This document shows, piece after piece, positions 10,321 to 25,300 of a DNA stretch of 64,000 bases (positions are counted from its first letter, which is position 1; each line of letters opens with the position of its first letter). The notes under the pieces were generated by a model. The model was not told the origin of the DNA, did no database searches, and worked only from the letters and a program-made list of their open reading frames with translations. Location of the stretch: NCBI RefSeq assembly GCF_001949145.1, contig NW_019091362.1:5773904-5837903 (forward strand), written 5' to 3'. Made by a program: the position numbers and the translations under genes. The stretch comes from Acanthaster planci (lineage: Eukaryota; Echinodermata; Asteroidea; Valvatida; Acanthasteridae).

Positions 10321-13300
10321 GTGAGTACCAGTTGATTCGTAAATTTGTATTTTGCTAAATAAATTTTGATTGAATAATCAAAGGCGAGCAAATGCAAGTG
10401 GTGCAATAATAACATCCAGTCATGGAGTACTTGACGTGGAAATGGTGGAAGGGAACTTTTTACGCGTTGTTACAGCTGCATATGATATTGTGCCATGGAC
10501 GTAGCACAGCACAGGTGTAGACACCGCAACAATAAAGTCGCTGAGTGCAGTGTAAACAAAGCTATGGTGTACTTGTACATTGTGAGGGGGAGCGGGTTAG
10601 CGTAGCGGTTCTTTCCTCGCTTTGCACCAATGAGGCCCGGGTTTGAGTCCCAGCTTGGCCCAGGCTTTAAGTGCATTTGGTCCATACTCGCTCTCGCAGG
10701 TTTTCTCTGGGTACTCCAGTTTCCTCCTGCCTCTAAAACTGGACCTTCTTCCTAACTCCGTAATGTGATGCTGACTAATAAAGTGTATGAATAAACGTAC
10801 AGTTATTGGCGCAAATAGCCCGAGTTGTTTGAAAGCGCCATTAAAGCAAATGACAACATGTACATAGTGTACTGTGCACAGCTAGTGTACCGGTAATTTA
10901 CCCTGCAGCATGGGGTCTGTAGGCCACCTTGTCTAGACCTGTAAACAGGGCCCGACAAGTACTCCTCCGTCATATACTCGGCCTTTTCCCGATTCATAAA
11001 AGTTATCCAGGATATCCGTGGCATAACTAAAAATCCGCTTGATTTTATGACCTATAATTGCACCGGTATGTTCACCACTTACAGTGTAAAAAATCCACTA
11101 GGTGGCTAATTGTAGAAAACTCGCTGTTTTCTCGTTCGGAGGAAAAAATGTTGCCTTTTTTGCAGTTTTCCCACTCTGTACGAAGTTTGCCCCACTTGCA
11201 CAAAAGCGACGGCTGTTTCCTCACTTTTGTGTCACATTACAGAAAGTGAGCCATTCTACCAATGATATGCCGCCAACAGTGTGTGACTGGACAGGGAACC
11301 AGCCAAGAGCATTGCATATTAGCTGCAACAAGACAGCCGTAATTTTCTACTAGAAGTTAGATCGACAGGTACTCCCACAGATCTAAACGGCATTCGTAGG
11401 TGCTGAAGTTTGGGTGCAAACTAGACAGGCTCTCGTACAGGGTACCATTACTTAACCATAAAAAGGAGTCTGTGTAATGTACAAGTCATGCGAAAAATCA
11501 TACAGAGTGGGAAGGCAAAAAAGGCAACATTTTTTGCTCTAAACGAGGAAAAGGCAAGTTTTCTACAATTAGCAACCTAGTGGATTTTTTACAGCGTAAG
11601 TAGTGAACATACCAGTGCAATTTCAGCTCATAAAATTAAGCGGATGTTTAGTTATGCCCCCAGATGTCCCGGATAAAGTTTTGAAAGAAATCCCTATTAA
11701 TCGGAACAGGGCCCAGTATACGACAGAGGAGTATTCAATCTTTGAAAGTGTGCAAATTTGAAATTTGCACAACTTGCACAATGTTACTTTTGCAGTTTTT
11801 TAGGTTGCGCATATTTTCAATCTGCTCAAATTTTCCCACCAGTAGCTGCTAAAACTGTGAACGCCCATCTGTACAAAAGTTAAAACAATTCACAAAGAGT
11901 TAAAAATTCCAAGCACCTATCAGAACACCAGATGATAAAACATGTACTACAAAATACTAAATAAAAATATAACCCTATTAAAAATTAATTAGGAAAAAGT
12001 TCATTTTGAACAAATTTGAGGTAAAATCAAAAACCAACCAAAAGGTAATATTACTCCAAATTTATCATTGTCTACAATACATGTTTCACACAATTTTTAT
12101 CACTGTGTGCAATTTAAATGGCAATATCTGTGATTGTGCAAATTTAAAACTTGCATGCCCACTTTCAAAGATTGTACTGAACATACAAGTAAAGATGTAA
12201 TGTGATAATTTGTACAATCATTTGTCAGTGAAAATGGAAATTTGTAAACCATTGTTTGAATATTAAACTAGGACTCTACATCCCCTCTTTTAACATTTAA
12301 CAATTGTCAGGTGATAATACAGTCTACGTATGATACTTAATTGACCCAACCCAAATCAACTTGCACTCACTTTGCCAGCCAGTAGGCATAAAAGTCAAGA
12401 GTCATCATAATGAAGATGTACACCAAGTTGACTATCATTGTACCTGTATTTGCCATAATTGAATTAACAATTAGCATAAATCATTTCATTTTCAGTATCT
12501 GGGTAAACAACCTGAGGAAAGAAGTTACTGCCTATTGCAGTCACTATGCTAAGCACCCTAGCAAGGGGGTGTGGTTCCTGGGCGGGGGATCTGGAGGTAG
12601 CCAAGGATGGAACGGTCAGTAACTCTCTTTTTCAGTTCTTGGTCCACCGTATTCTTGATGTTCTGTTAACGGGCACAAATTAAAACTTGGAAGCTACAAA
12701 ACCTGTTCGGTTCATATGGCCAGGGAACAGTGTTATAAGCCAGGCAAATTAAAGATAAGAGTTACTCATAGAAGAAACAAATCTTTACAACAGAACTTAC
12801 TGTGCTTGCGAAAGCTTTACTCATTTTGTGTCCCAAAGCAACAAATTTTAAGAAAGATGTTACTGAATCTTTCTATCTCCATGCAATCCAAATTCCAGCA
12901 TAAGCTTTGCAGATAGCTGTGTGTTCACAGTGATGTTCATTTTGTCTTTGTAACTGTGAGCAGGTAGGTCATCGTAAGCCCGTCCTGGTCTCCAGCCTTG
13001 CTGGGGAAGACACCAAGTTCTTGGAAAAGTCAGTCAATATTCCACTGCGAGTCAAATCAGCTGTTGGATCTGCAGTGGCCAATACCTCTTCGACTCGGTT
13101 GGTCCCAAGTGCTGACTCGCTTGTCAATGCCATCAAGGAAAAGACTCCCAAGACCCAGTACTCCAGACCCAAGTCCGTATGCAGTTCTCCTCAGAGACCC
13201 GAGGCATTCAGAGAGAAACTCTCACGGTCCAAGTCGGCAGCCAGTATATATTCCAAGAAGCCCAAGGCCGATCTTGCCACAAACACCTCTTCCAGTTCCA

Positions 13301-16300
13301 CTTTTGCCAAATACGGAACAAAATTTCAGAGTGTCTCTGTGCAGCATGCCAGAAGCAAAGAGGCATTGGTCAAAGCACTGACGTCATCATCCGAGGTCAA
13401 AAGTCATAGGCCAGATGGTCAAATTGAGCTGCCAAAGACCTACATGACCCGAAAGGGTGCACTGATGTTGTTCACTACTCCAGAGAACTTGTTATTCTCA
13501 GAGACTGACCAAAAATGCTATTTTAAGAATGATCAAGATGGCAAAAACATCGGCAAGCTTTCACTGACACTGGGTACAGTCAACAAATTGACCAAATCTG
13601 TACTTCAGTATGGTAGCCACCTGCAGGTATGGTATATTTGTCAAAATCCATTAATTGTCTAGAGAATGTACTTCAGGATTTTTAGTACTTCTGATGTGAT
13701 GGCATATAGCATTTACTGCCGCATCTATCAGTATACATAGACATTGAATTTTGTTACCAAAAGTAAATTCACCAGTAGTTTATTTAGCTGTAGATCAATA
13801 GTTCAAGTCAAATACTGGGCTGGTTAACAGGTTAATCCTCAGCTTAAAGTAAGTGCTGTTATCAATTTGTGACCTTTAATCAAATGTTAGCATATCAATT
13901 TCACAAATGTTGAACAGGTTTAACCATTTGCTGCTGGGTGGAATTTGAAGTTGCATGACGTAAAACTGGGAGATTTTCAAGATTTTCTGTTTTCAAAACT
14001 CTTAAAAAATCATAGCTTTATTTACTGGACGTTTACACCCACACAAATAACTGTCTGGTGACTACTTTAATCTGACAGACAACATCTATTGGCGTCCAAA
14101 TATTTCAGCCAGGCCTGCCGTCTTGTAAAAAGAGCCCAGATTGTGCAGTGTTATGCAATTTTCTTTTGTTCCCAAAACTGGCATAGTGCACTACTGGCAT
14201 CTTTTCAATAGGGGCCAGATAAGCGTCCAACAGTATTGTATGGCTCATCGCTTGAGCGCTTTTGTCCCTGGTGGCGATCCGCTCATGCTGAATGCCACAA
14301 ACAGTGGTATAATCTCTCAAAATAATGACGGATTTCCTCCGCTGTTGACAACTGAAAAAAAGTTGGCAAATCCCAGCAGTTCGGTCTACTGTTCTAAGTA
14401 CGGTCTTTTGTTACAAGGCCCAGCTCTTTTGTCCGGTTTTGGGCTCCCTGGTTTTGTGTGTAAAGCCTATGTGCCCGAAACTGGGCTCCGCGGCAGCATA
14501 TATGGTCAACTGCAGTAAATTTTGGTGAGAATGCTGACCTTGTTCAGTTTGTGCTCTCTTTTGCATTGACCTCATCAGAGGATTTTTTTTCTTACCAGGA
14601 ACTTTCTTAATGTTGCACAGATGAATCCACAGTATTTTTTTGCAAATGTATGATAAAATGTGTCTTGTTTGATTTTGTAGAACGAGGACAGTGACAGTGA
14701 CGACAACAGTTTCCGAGAGGAGACTCATATGCAGTTTATACGTGATGAGGAGGGGAGTCAGGAAGTAGTAGATTACAGGGCACAGCCCGGGGCGGACTTT
14801 GTCTTCTATCTGAGGGACATGCAGTCCAGAAGCATGTAAGGATGACAAACACTTCTCTTCTTTGCTCATTTTCAGGCATGATGAGATGTTACTAATTGTA
14901 CTCAACCCTTAAAAAGCCAAGGATTGTTCATGCTACATGTCAGTGATATCTCTGCAATACTTTTGTTTTTTCCTGCACTGGCCACCATACGGTTTATATT
15001 AAAGCTGTTTTGTCTTTAATGTCTTATTTCTAAGCTGCAGTTGTCCATGTTTAGCTCAAAAAGAATAGAATGTTTTAGGGTTAAATCGCAAGGATCAGTT
15101 ACTCTACAAATACTGCCAGAGGATATGACAAATACAGTCAAAGAGAATTGACACTGTCATAATCGAAAAATGAATAAAGTTTCAGCCTAAATGAATTTAT
15201 CACAGGAATCAGCTAAATGACTGCATTTTAACTTTAAAAATAAATTCTGCGCAAATTGAAAAATTGAAGTTTCATGGAATTTCATATTTTGTAACAATTT
15301 CTTCTGTCAGGGTGCGAAGTCTGGCACGGACCCCATCCCAACAATCCCTAGTGTCAGTGGACTCAGCAGGTGAGTTGACAGCTGCCTTACAGAGCATTGA
15401 CCACAGAGGGTCACCAGAGGTCAGGGCAACACCAGAGGTCAGAGGGTTATTATCACCAGATGTCCGGAGGCTGGCCAGCCCATCTCAGAGATTGAACCTT
15501 TCCAGCGCGGGCAGTGTCAGGCAGCAGTCCAGGAGTGCATTGTCAAGGTGAAAATGTTGTTTCATTCATCTGAAAAAAGCTCAGGAAATTGCACTGAACT
15601 CCAAAATAAACCACAAACCCGCCCTTGAGTGATTTGAAGTCCAGTGCTGCACAATAAGAAATCTCTCTCTTTGTGTTGAGTTATGAGCATTGCCTACTCA
15701 CTACCACAAAGACATGGTCTAAGACCCACGAAAAAAGCAACTATGACCTATAGATCCTCTGAAGGAACTGTAAATGCAGAAGATTGTTCTATATACTACT
15801 AAACAGAAGAGAATATATTACAGGTGTAGAGTGATCTATATGCCATCAGCGTGGTAAAGCATATGCTACCAATTTCTAAATTGAAATGTGCATACTGCTT
15901 GGACATAGGGTCCCTTTTTGATACGAAATGCGATGTTATGAGCGTCTTGTATCTGCTATTGAGAACGGAACAACCCATCCACTTCTAATTTAATACAAGA
16001 GGCTTCACGGCTCTGTCAAAGTTCAAATTCAAAGAGTGTGCCTGGAAGGCTCTGTTAAAATGGAAGAGTTGAAGGAGTGAGGAATTTTAAACAAAAATTA
16101 CTGGGCTGTTGGATTTGAATTCTTAGCCCATTGTTTTGCCTGTTGAAGTTGAAAATGAAAAATATCATGGATCTTCCTGACTAGACTATGAAGTAACTTT
16201 TATACATGTTTTCCTAAAATACAGGCCATCTACCTCAGCATCCGGCAGAAGCTCATCACTGTCTGCTGAGCGACTTGCAGCATCATTGAAGAGCTCACCC

Positions 16301-19300
16301 TACTTGGGTCATCCAATCAAAGCCCCCTATCCTTCCAATCTTGTGAGTTACCAGCCATCTCAGGACACGTGCCCTAGACATGGCAGTGCTCGGTCCAGGC
16401 AGTCCAGCTTGGTTAGACAAGGAAGCGCACACTCGACACAGTCAAGAATTGCTTCATCTGCCCATTCGGTGCGGTCGCATGTGTCGTCACTCGGCGGTGC
16501 ATCACAGGGTAGCAAGGGCATGTTGACAGCCGAGGACTGTGGGCTTGAGAGGCCGGGCAGTGAGAATGCTCACAGCATTGCATTGTCACACGAGGGAAGT
16601 CTAATAGTGGTCAATGATGATGTGAGTTACCATGGCGACAGCATCAGGTCAGGTGGTCTATCTCCTCAGTATTATCAGGGGCCCGAAGAGTCATTGTTTG
16701 AAGCAGACTTTGTCGTCAGTAATGGTGAGTCTCTAGTGATCTTTCTGTCGGGAAATGTGTCTTCTTCCTTAGTTATCTTTTTTCCTATGTACATTTGAAG
16801 TTTAGGTATTGAAATTCAGATACATTTGTCTTTCGTGATGCCTCTCTTTCACCCTTCTGTATTTTTGTCAGCAACTCTTGCTAGGAACTATAACAGTGAA
16901 TTTTGTAGACACTTGAAGAAGAACTTGCCCATTATATGAGTTTGACAACAGGAATTTGTTTCACTCTGAACCTTTATGATGTTTCCACAGAGAGGTATTT
17001 TTCAGAGTGCATTACGGGAGAACGAACAACATCTGTGCATAAAGCATTTCCCAAGGACTTGGCAATGTTAACTTTTTTAGATGTGCCTGATACACATTTT
17101 GTGTTTCAGTTAAAAAAAATAACCCAGTCAAGGCAAACACATGGTGGCATGCCGTATTGTAAATTGCCTCTATTAGACTACTGTGTTTGCTAAATCGGTT
17201 GATAGTATGATGGTCGTGCTACAGCACATTTTCTTTCCAGGGCAGTGCGCCTTAATGACATGCAAACTTAGAATGAAGGCTCGCTTGCATGGAATAACTG
17301 TATAGCATTTCAATGTGTGTATGCTCTTTCACTGGCAGATGTTGTTACCGATATGACTAGTCAACATAATGATGTCACATCATTCAATGCAGATGAGGAC
17401 TGGCCCCAGGAACAGCAAGTTTACAGCCCAGTGCATTATTATGTAAGTCGCACAGCGCATGGAGGCATGTGGTCTAGTGGTTAGGGTTTGTAAGCTTCTG
17501 ATCGTAGGGTCAGGGGTTCGAATCCAGCTGGTGGCAGCACGTTGTGATCCTGGGCAAGTCACCCAGGAGCAAATGGGTACCTGTGAGGGCAAACACGGTT
17601 ATGTTTAGCCGTTTGTGCCGAAATGGCAGCACTAGGCTAGTATACTCCCCAGGGAGCTGAGATGGTTTCAGGAATGTTCATATGATGTGTGAGCCCAATG
17701 TGCAGGGATAATAATGGTGCTTGGAAACGTTGTGGAATGCGCATTACAAATGTTGTAATTATTATTATTATTAGTACTACGTATATTGGTCACTGTAGGT
17801 ATTTTTATGTGATCAAGGCTTAGACTTTAAGATAGTGGTTTAAGATATCCAGACATGCTCCTTAAAAGCACTATAAATCAGCATTCGTGGGCTTGCATGA
17901 AACTGGAATGAAGATAGGACAGTTGCCTGTCAACGATGGTTGTAAGAGATACGTGTATATATGTTCTTTGCAAAAAGCCTGGTCTCTTTTTCGTGTTTTT
18001 CAAAATTTATTTTTTTTAGTTCTCTGATTTCAATGAATTATTAGGTCTGCTGTCCATGTATCATTTCCTGCTAAAGGTGTTATTGAATTTTCAGTTTGCT
18101 ATCGTAGATATGGTTTGAAATCAGTTTGAAGTGCATGCAATGTTGAATTTATGCAAAATTCTGTTGGATCGCTGATAGAGCTGTGTAACATCTTTAATTT
18201 TACAGGGTAGTCGACCTAGTACTGCTTCCCACCACACCTACATTTCAGGAACCACCAGCTTGCCTACAACAATTCAAGACAGCCAGTTGGATCCCAACAC
18301 ACTGCCGCTAGAAGATCGACTTGACCAAGATGCCTTGCTGGTGGACCATGATGCACTGCTACTTGACAACCCGGTAGAAGAGGACAACACTCTTGACATG
18401 TTACAAGAAAGTGCCAACAGTGGCCAGTGGCCGGTGGACAGCGGCCAGGAGAGATTCAGCCCAGCTTTGTCGGCCAGACTGAAGAGTCCCAGCTCAGACT
18501 GCCCACCCGGCTCCCAAGCCAAGTCACCGAGTCCAAGACCCCAGGCCGTGAGTCCAGTTCCCTCGGGCAGGTCTAGCATGAGCCAGGGAAGAGGTCAGTT
18601 GGAGACTAAGGCACTATTAGCAGATGGTTATGACATCTTGCCTTCATCCACAGCAGACAAAGATGAAATATCCTCTGTTAGCAAAGGTTAGTTAATGCAT
18701 AATACTGTTACATATATCACACTGCAGTGGAAATTCCATTTCTTTCCTTCATCAAAATGTAGGGCAAATAATGCTTGGAGGGCAAACTCTTTCATATGGT
18801 TGTTGTTTTCATTCTGTTATTACAGGCACATCACCTTTACCCTCAGAAAAAGCAGTAACGTCAGAACCACAGGTGGAAGGGGTGTTACCAACAGAGGGCG
18901 CTGTACAGGATCAACAGGGGAGCATGTCAGTGTCTCCAAGTGAAGTTGTTCCTGACCATGCACCCAGCTTGCCTGCTGGGCAAGCAGGCTTAGCGGACGT
19001 GGTCAACAGAGTAAGGGAGAATGAGATGGGTGTGCCGTACACGACCCTGGTGCCTCCCAAGTTGGGTCCCACTGTTGACAAAACGGCCAAGGTTGGAGGA
19101 GCCGCAGGTACAGCACTATTGTCACTCTTTGTATGAAATTACCTTAATTTTAGCATGGTTGTGCTTCCAAAACAAAGATGCCTTCACATACCTTTGTAGA
19201 TTTTTGGCCATTGTGTGAGGATTTATTCAAGTTCTAGACTAATTTAGTGATGAGAAACACAAGCCATTACTTCAATGGCCATATGCTCACATGCAGGTGG

Positions 19301-22300
19301 TACACAAGTTTTGCATACCCTTGTTAACCAATGAGGTGTCTTGATTTGCCAAAGTGCATGCCTTCCTCAAGTTTAAGACTGTTCAGATGAGTCTGTTACC
19401 ACTGCAATAATGTCTCCTCAGATTGATTTATATGGGCTCACCTGTTAGACTTAGCTCAAGCCAACTGAGAGAACCATTGTTTTCATGTTACCACTGCAAT
19501 AATGTCTCCTCAGATTGATTTGTATGGGTTCACCTGTTAAGACTTAGCTCAAGCCAACTGAGAGAACCATTGTTTTCATGTAACCGCTGCAATAATGTCT
19601 CCTCAGATTGATTTATATGGGTTCACCTGTTAAGACTTAGCTCAAGCCAACTGAGAGAACCATTGTTTTCAGTGTCAATCAAGTTATCAGTTCAGATCAA
19701 ATTTTCTCCACATCTGTCATGAATACTTTGAAGTGTCCTTGTACTCATTAGTGGAAAGTCCCTGACTTTGATTGGCTGAGGATTTAGAAGTTACTTTTGA
19801 AAATCTTTCATGGGAATAGAGTTTCCTCTGAGATTTTCAGAGAGTATGAATGGCAATTTGTCCCAGATAAAAACCAGACAAGTTGTTCTAACTACACATT
19901 AGCTGATTGATCATTGTTGTTGTGCAGTAGGGCCATTTTTTCCCGCCTTGAGTCATTTAACAAGTTGCAATTTTACTTGAATAAATGCTGAAACACCCAT
20001 TCACAAAACAAACCAATAATTTCGTCAGGGAAATGACTTGTAACATTACTCTCCTTAACTCACTTTTGAAAAAAGTGGAGGATCAAATAACTTGAATGGC
20101 ATGAATTGGATAGATGTGTGAAGGGGTTTGATGTGTAGAGTGCGATGTTATATCTCTTAACAGTGATGTTAATTTTTTTCATTTTGTTTGGCAGTGAGAA
20201 GATCACCCTCTCCAGAAGTAAAGGTCACACCAGAAGCAAAGAAGCCTCCAGCCCCATCTAAAAAGATTTCCAAGTTAGATCTTGGGAGTCTGAAATCGAT
20301 GGTCAAGCCACCAGCAGCCAAAAGCGGGGTAAAGGTTATGTAGATGGGAAATAAGAAAGGGGGTTGCATCTAGTGTTGGGATGCATGCAGGTTTTTGGTG
20401 GTTTGTTAACTTTGAAGGAATGCAGCCTTGTGTAGAGTGGCCCCATTATTAGTGAAACTGCCCTCCTTTTGACCAAGCAAATAGATTTCTCTAATTTCTA
20501 ACAAAAATCAGTCTTTAGCATCTAGACATGTTGAAAAACCATCTGCAGCTTGTCCTGTACTGGTCAAGTAAATTTGCTCGAATAAAAAATGAATGCGGTG
20601 GCAGAACAGTTTTAAAGTGGGGGGCCAGGCCAGTTGTGAGAACATCAGGCATCAGCCATTAATAGACCAATCCATTAAGCCCTGCTCTGTCATACAGGAC
20701 CTTCCCAAGGGGGGGGGCTGGGGTCAGGTCCCCCATGGGGGGGAGTCGCTGGCTCTCCTGGTTCCCCCTTCCCTGCTTCGTCTGCTGTAGTGCATATGCC
20801 ATAAGAAGTTGCACATGTGTATAGCTCGTCAGTTGATTTAGTGCTGGCCATGGTGCAACAAACCATGCACAATCCATCTTTGATATAGCCAGAGTTTGGT
20901 TTTGTTTTCTTTTTTTATTCATAATGTAGTCCAAGACACAAATCTAAGAACTAGACTAAGAACTAGGCATTTGCATCACTTTTAGGGAAAACTGGGTCAA
21001 AGTAGTTGAAGTTCATAATTTTGGACTAGATACAAGCTGTGTAAAGCAATACATTGTAAAATCTTCACTGGGGAAAACATCACAGCGTGCAATGACTGTA
21101 AGGTAAATATTTATGGTCTTCTTGAGAAAAAAAGATTCCAAATTAAAGAGAGCTATGAAGTTGACAAAATCTCAAGAAATGGCTTCTCTAATCTCTTCTC
21201 TAATCTTACAGTCACCCCGTGTTGGACGAAAAAGCAAAGCAAAAGGTGTGAGGCCCAAGGCAACAGGAGTACAGTTCATTGACAGCCTGAACATCGACAG
21301 CTATCAAGGGCCAAGTGAAGATGAAGTGGAGAAGATGGTCCAAGAAGAGGTCAGTAGAGATCCCAACAGCTCTTAGCTTCTAGAATTGGTACTCATTGCC
21401 GGCCTCCTGACTGTCTCTTTTGAAATTAAAGTATCTTTGGCATTTATTGCTTGTCAATCCTATTTGATTTTGTACAGTTAGCAAAAGAACTAGAGACTAG
21501 CCAACTGGACGAAGAAGGGGAAAGCATGCCATTTCTAGGTAAGTGTTACCCGTACACACTTTATACACTTGCTGTCCATTGAAACTGAGAGTGTACGTAT
21601 ATTCTGTGGGTGAACTGCCCTACACATGAAGCCATTGACACCTGACTATTTCACAGAAAGGGATTATTTGGATGTAAATGTGTCCCACCAAACAAACGGA
21701 GTCAAAAAACACAAGAGCATCTTTTTATTTAAAGTCCTTTAAGGGGTCTTATACAACAGAAACCTTCAATGTTTTGCATCCATGTCCATTTTCATTAAGA
21801 TACAAAACTGAGTTATTCATCAAATGAAATAATATTTCATTTGATGAATAACTCAGTTTAACAATTTCACACGTTGTGTGAAATTGCTTTTAGAAATGCA
21901 AACTGAAACAAACTTGCAGAATAAAATGGCCTGAAGACTCATTTGGGGGGATAAGGTAGCTTATTTTCTTGTAAGCTGGATTTTAATCCTGATTTAGCCT
22001 TCCTGTTTTTTTGTTTTGTTTTTTCTAGTTGTTCCAGAGGAGAGGGTGGATGATGCAGCTTCCCTGGCCACAGACGATGAAGCCCTTGAGAAGGAACTCA
22101 AAAAGCAAGCTGAGCCTGGGAAGATGAAGAAATCCAAGAAAAGCCTAGCCAAAGAGAAGGCAGCACTGAGGGAAGCACGGCGACAGGAAAAAGTTGTAAG
22201 TGACTCAAAAACCTTGGAAATGAAAATGTAACTGAATTGTTGAAAACGTTGAAGTCAGGGTTCTTTTCCTGTTTTGGTAAAATTGTGATTATACCATGAT

Positions 22301-25300
22301 AACAACACACTGAACCTTAAACCATCTCTCCATAGGGAGGGATGAGGCAAACCCTTTAAACTGACCTGCTCTATGCCTGATCTTTTAGCCTGCATGTAAA
22401 GACACTTACACATAGACATACACATCTGTGAGTTTCAATTCACTCTGGCGTCCAGTTTGTCGTTTTGCCCATTTGAAGTCTGTGGCCTCAAGTTCACTTG
22501 CCCATATGCATTTAGCACGTGGGTGGGAAAAGTATACATTTTTGGCTGACCTGTCTTGGAAATATTGGTTTCTCAAGGGGGGATCTTAGGGTTAACATTT
22601 ACAAAGGAAGTTAGATTCTGGTCATCTCTTCTTCAAACGTTTTTCTGTAAATGCTGATATCCATGGCATGAAGTTCTTCAGCCATGCCATTAAATTTACA
22701 ATCTCTTGTACAGTAATCATCTCAAACGAATTCAGAACTCTTTCTCGCCATGGTGCTGTATCTTTACCAAACATTAATTTGCTCTGTTTTTACAGCGCCG
22801 GGAAGAAGAGTTGAAGGCTTTAGAGCGAAAGAAGAAAGAAAAAGAGGAACAAAAAAGACGAGAAAAGATTGCTGAGCAAAGAAGAATACAGGTAAAGTTG
22901 CTTGTTCAGTTCAAATTACCTTACATTATTAACTTAGTCCAGTTTGAATTTTGCCGTCAGTGATTTTTGTAGTGTGCAGATTTAAAATGACTTTGCTAAA
23001 TGTGATTTCATAATGTGCAGATTGACAGTGATTTCAGAGAGTTATTCTGAAATGTTACCTCTTTATTAGGTGTTAAGATCACAAAGAGCAAGAGATTTAG
23101 TTTACATCCAACTTATTCCCACACCCTGACCAAGTTGGTGTTTCAATTTTGCGCTGAAGTTCCATCAGATGGATGTTGTTTTCTTTCCTTCAAAACAACG
23201 AGTTCCATACATCACTGCGATATGGGACAGAGTCCTTTGAGCATTTGGTTACAGAAGGATCAGTGTTAGATGTTAGATGAATGCCTACTATAAGTAATTT
23301 CTAAGGAGTCTTTGAGACTGGCTGCAAATTGGTATCTTGTATGGAAAGTTGGAAATATCAGTGAGCATGCTGACCACCCCACTACTGCACTGGCTTTGTG
23401 ATTGACTCCGTTTTTGGTATCCTCAATTGGAAAGAAAATACTGGGAATAAGGTGTCAAGGCAGTGTATCTGATTTGCTTGAATATTAAGGTGCTCGGGCA
23501 TAGAGATGACAGGCATAGGCCCATGTAAGAAATGTACAAATATATATGCAAACAGTTCAGATTTGGACTGCAACACTGGCTGTCATTAGGGTGATCTGGT
23601 ATTCAAAGGTGTATGCTTAGCGCACTTGGAAAATGTTGTTTGTTCATTCCTAAAGCTAATTTTGAAAATTTACTCTGTCATCAAATGATAAAGGTGGCAA
23701 AGGAGGAGCTTGAGGATGCTGCCCAGGAGGCGGAGCGTGCGGCGCAAGCCGAGGAGGAGGCCAGGCAGATGCTGCTAGATGCCCGGCGACAAGCACGGGA
23801 AGAGAGAGAGACAAGGAGGAAGGCGGAGCTAGAGAAGAGGAAGCTGGAGAAAGAGCAACAGAGGCAGGAGCGCAGGAAAATGGTCAGGGTGCTATCATAT
23901 GATGAGTTGATCATGCAATAGATGCATTGTATTTCAAGGAGATTGACCGGATAACGAGTTTAACCTGTATTAAACCTTTGTCTTCACTTTTTGGTCATTC
24001 AGTGAATCTTTTTGCACGTAATTTTCTCTGAGATGCACTGTTTCCCATTGCCAATTTATGCACAAATGACTCTACCTGGTTCACGTCTGGGCAATTCCCA
24101 TATTTGTCATTCTTCACTGCCATGTGTTAGTGCTGATGAGCTATGTGAGAATATTCTCAAAAATGTGCAGTCACTACACAGTTGTATGTTTTGATATGGT
24201 CTGTGAGTCTTGTACACAGTCAGAGGCAATTGGAACTGGGGCAGATGCTTAGGTCACTAATATTTATTTCCTTTACTTCAATTGTCCACTAACAGGATTT
24301 GCAAATTATAAATCCTGCTATTTTAATTCCAATACTTATTAAGTCCGAGGGAATTTGGACCGAAAGTTGGCATCAAGTCCGAGTACAGATATCGGAGTCA
24401 GTATTGTAATGAATCACCGTACTGAGTGACCAAATGATGAGCCAAATAAGTCATTTTCACAAAATGGCTGGAGTCGAGTTCAATCATTAGAGAGAGATGG
24501 TCCAGTTATCACTCTGTGTATTAAAGTTGAGTCAAATTCATTCTTGAGTCAATTTGTGCCACATCATTTGGTCACAGTGATTCGAGTCAGGTCTGTTTAA
24601 CTCCATCAAAATCGTTTTGAAAAGAAGAGTTGACATCAGTCATAACAACTCCATGTTCAAATTAGTTGGAAAGTACCTCGTCATTGGTTGCACTTGATGA
24701 CTGGCTCTTACAGGAGGAAGCAGCCAGACTGCGGGAGCAGGAGATGGCCGAGCGGCTAGCCAGTGCTGCAGAGAAGCGCCGCCTCCGAGAAGAGGCAGAG
24801 TGGGAGAGCCAGGAGCAGGAACGTCTGGAGCAAGAAGAGAGGGAACGGGAAGAAGAGGAAGAGAAACGGCGACTGGAGGAAGAGGAAGAGAGAATCCGAG
24901 AGCTAGAGAGAGAGGTGGGTTTGCTCCTAGTGGAGAGATATGCCGTTAGAGATACATTGGCTGGGTTGTAGTGAAGACTAGACACAAGACCAGTCACAAG
25001 TAAGAGGATGAACAATGATAAAGGAATGCTTTTGTTGCAGTTCATTTGAATAGCATGTGACTTGAATTCAGACTGGGAGTGTTGTGATGGTCCTAAGGGT
25101 TCAAGAAGCCTCCTCACAGTGTGGTTGTTTAGTCCACCAAAAGTCCTTTCACAAGAAAAGTCACAAGTATCATTGTGAACAGTGATGTAGGAATGGCACG
25201 GTTTTACTACCATTCATTTGAATAGATTGTGGTTTAATTCAGACAGGACGACTTGCTGTGGATGTACTGGGATGAGATTTTAGAAGACTGTAAATCCTAT

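Noticed and set aside
12497-12612. Possible exon upstream of the main KIAA2012-like exon (TTTTCAG acceptor, GTCAGT donor)
   Set aside because: The only fully open frame needs an entry phase that the tentative first exon does not provide; the phase that would fit meets a stop after three codons.
14141-14518. A 125-codon open frame on the forward strand between two exons of the KIAA2012-like gene
   Set aside because: No flanking acceptor or donor in phase, no recognisable protein, and inclusion would break the frame joining 13626 to 14681. It is most likely chance within intron sequence.
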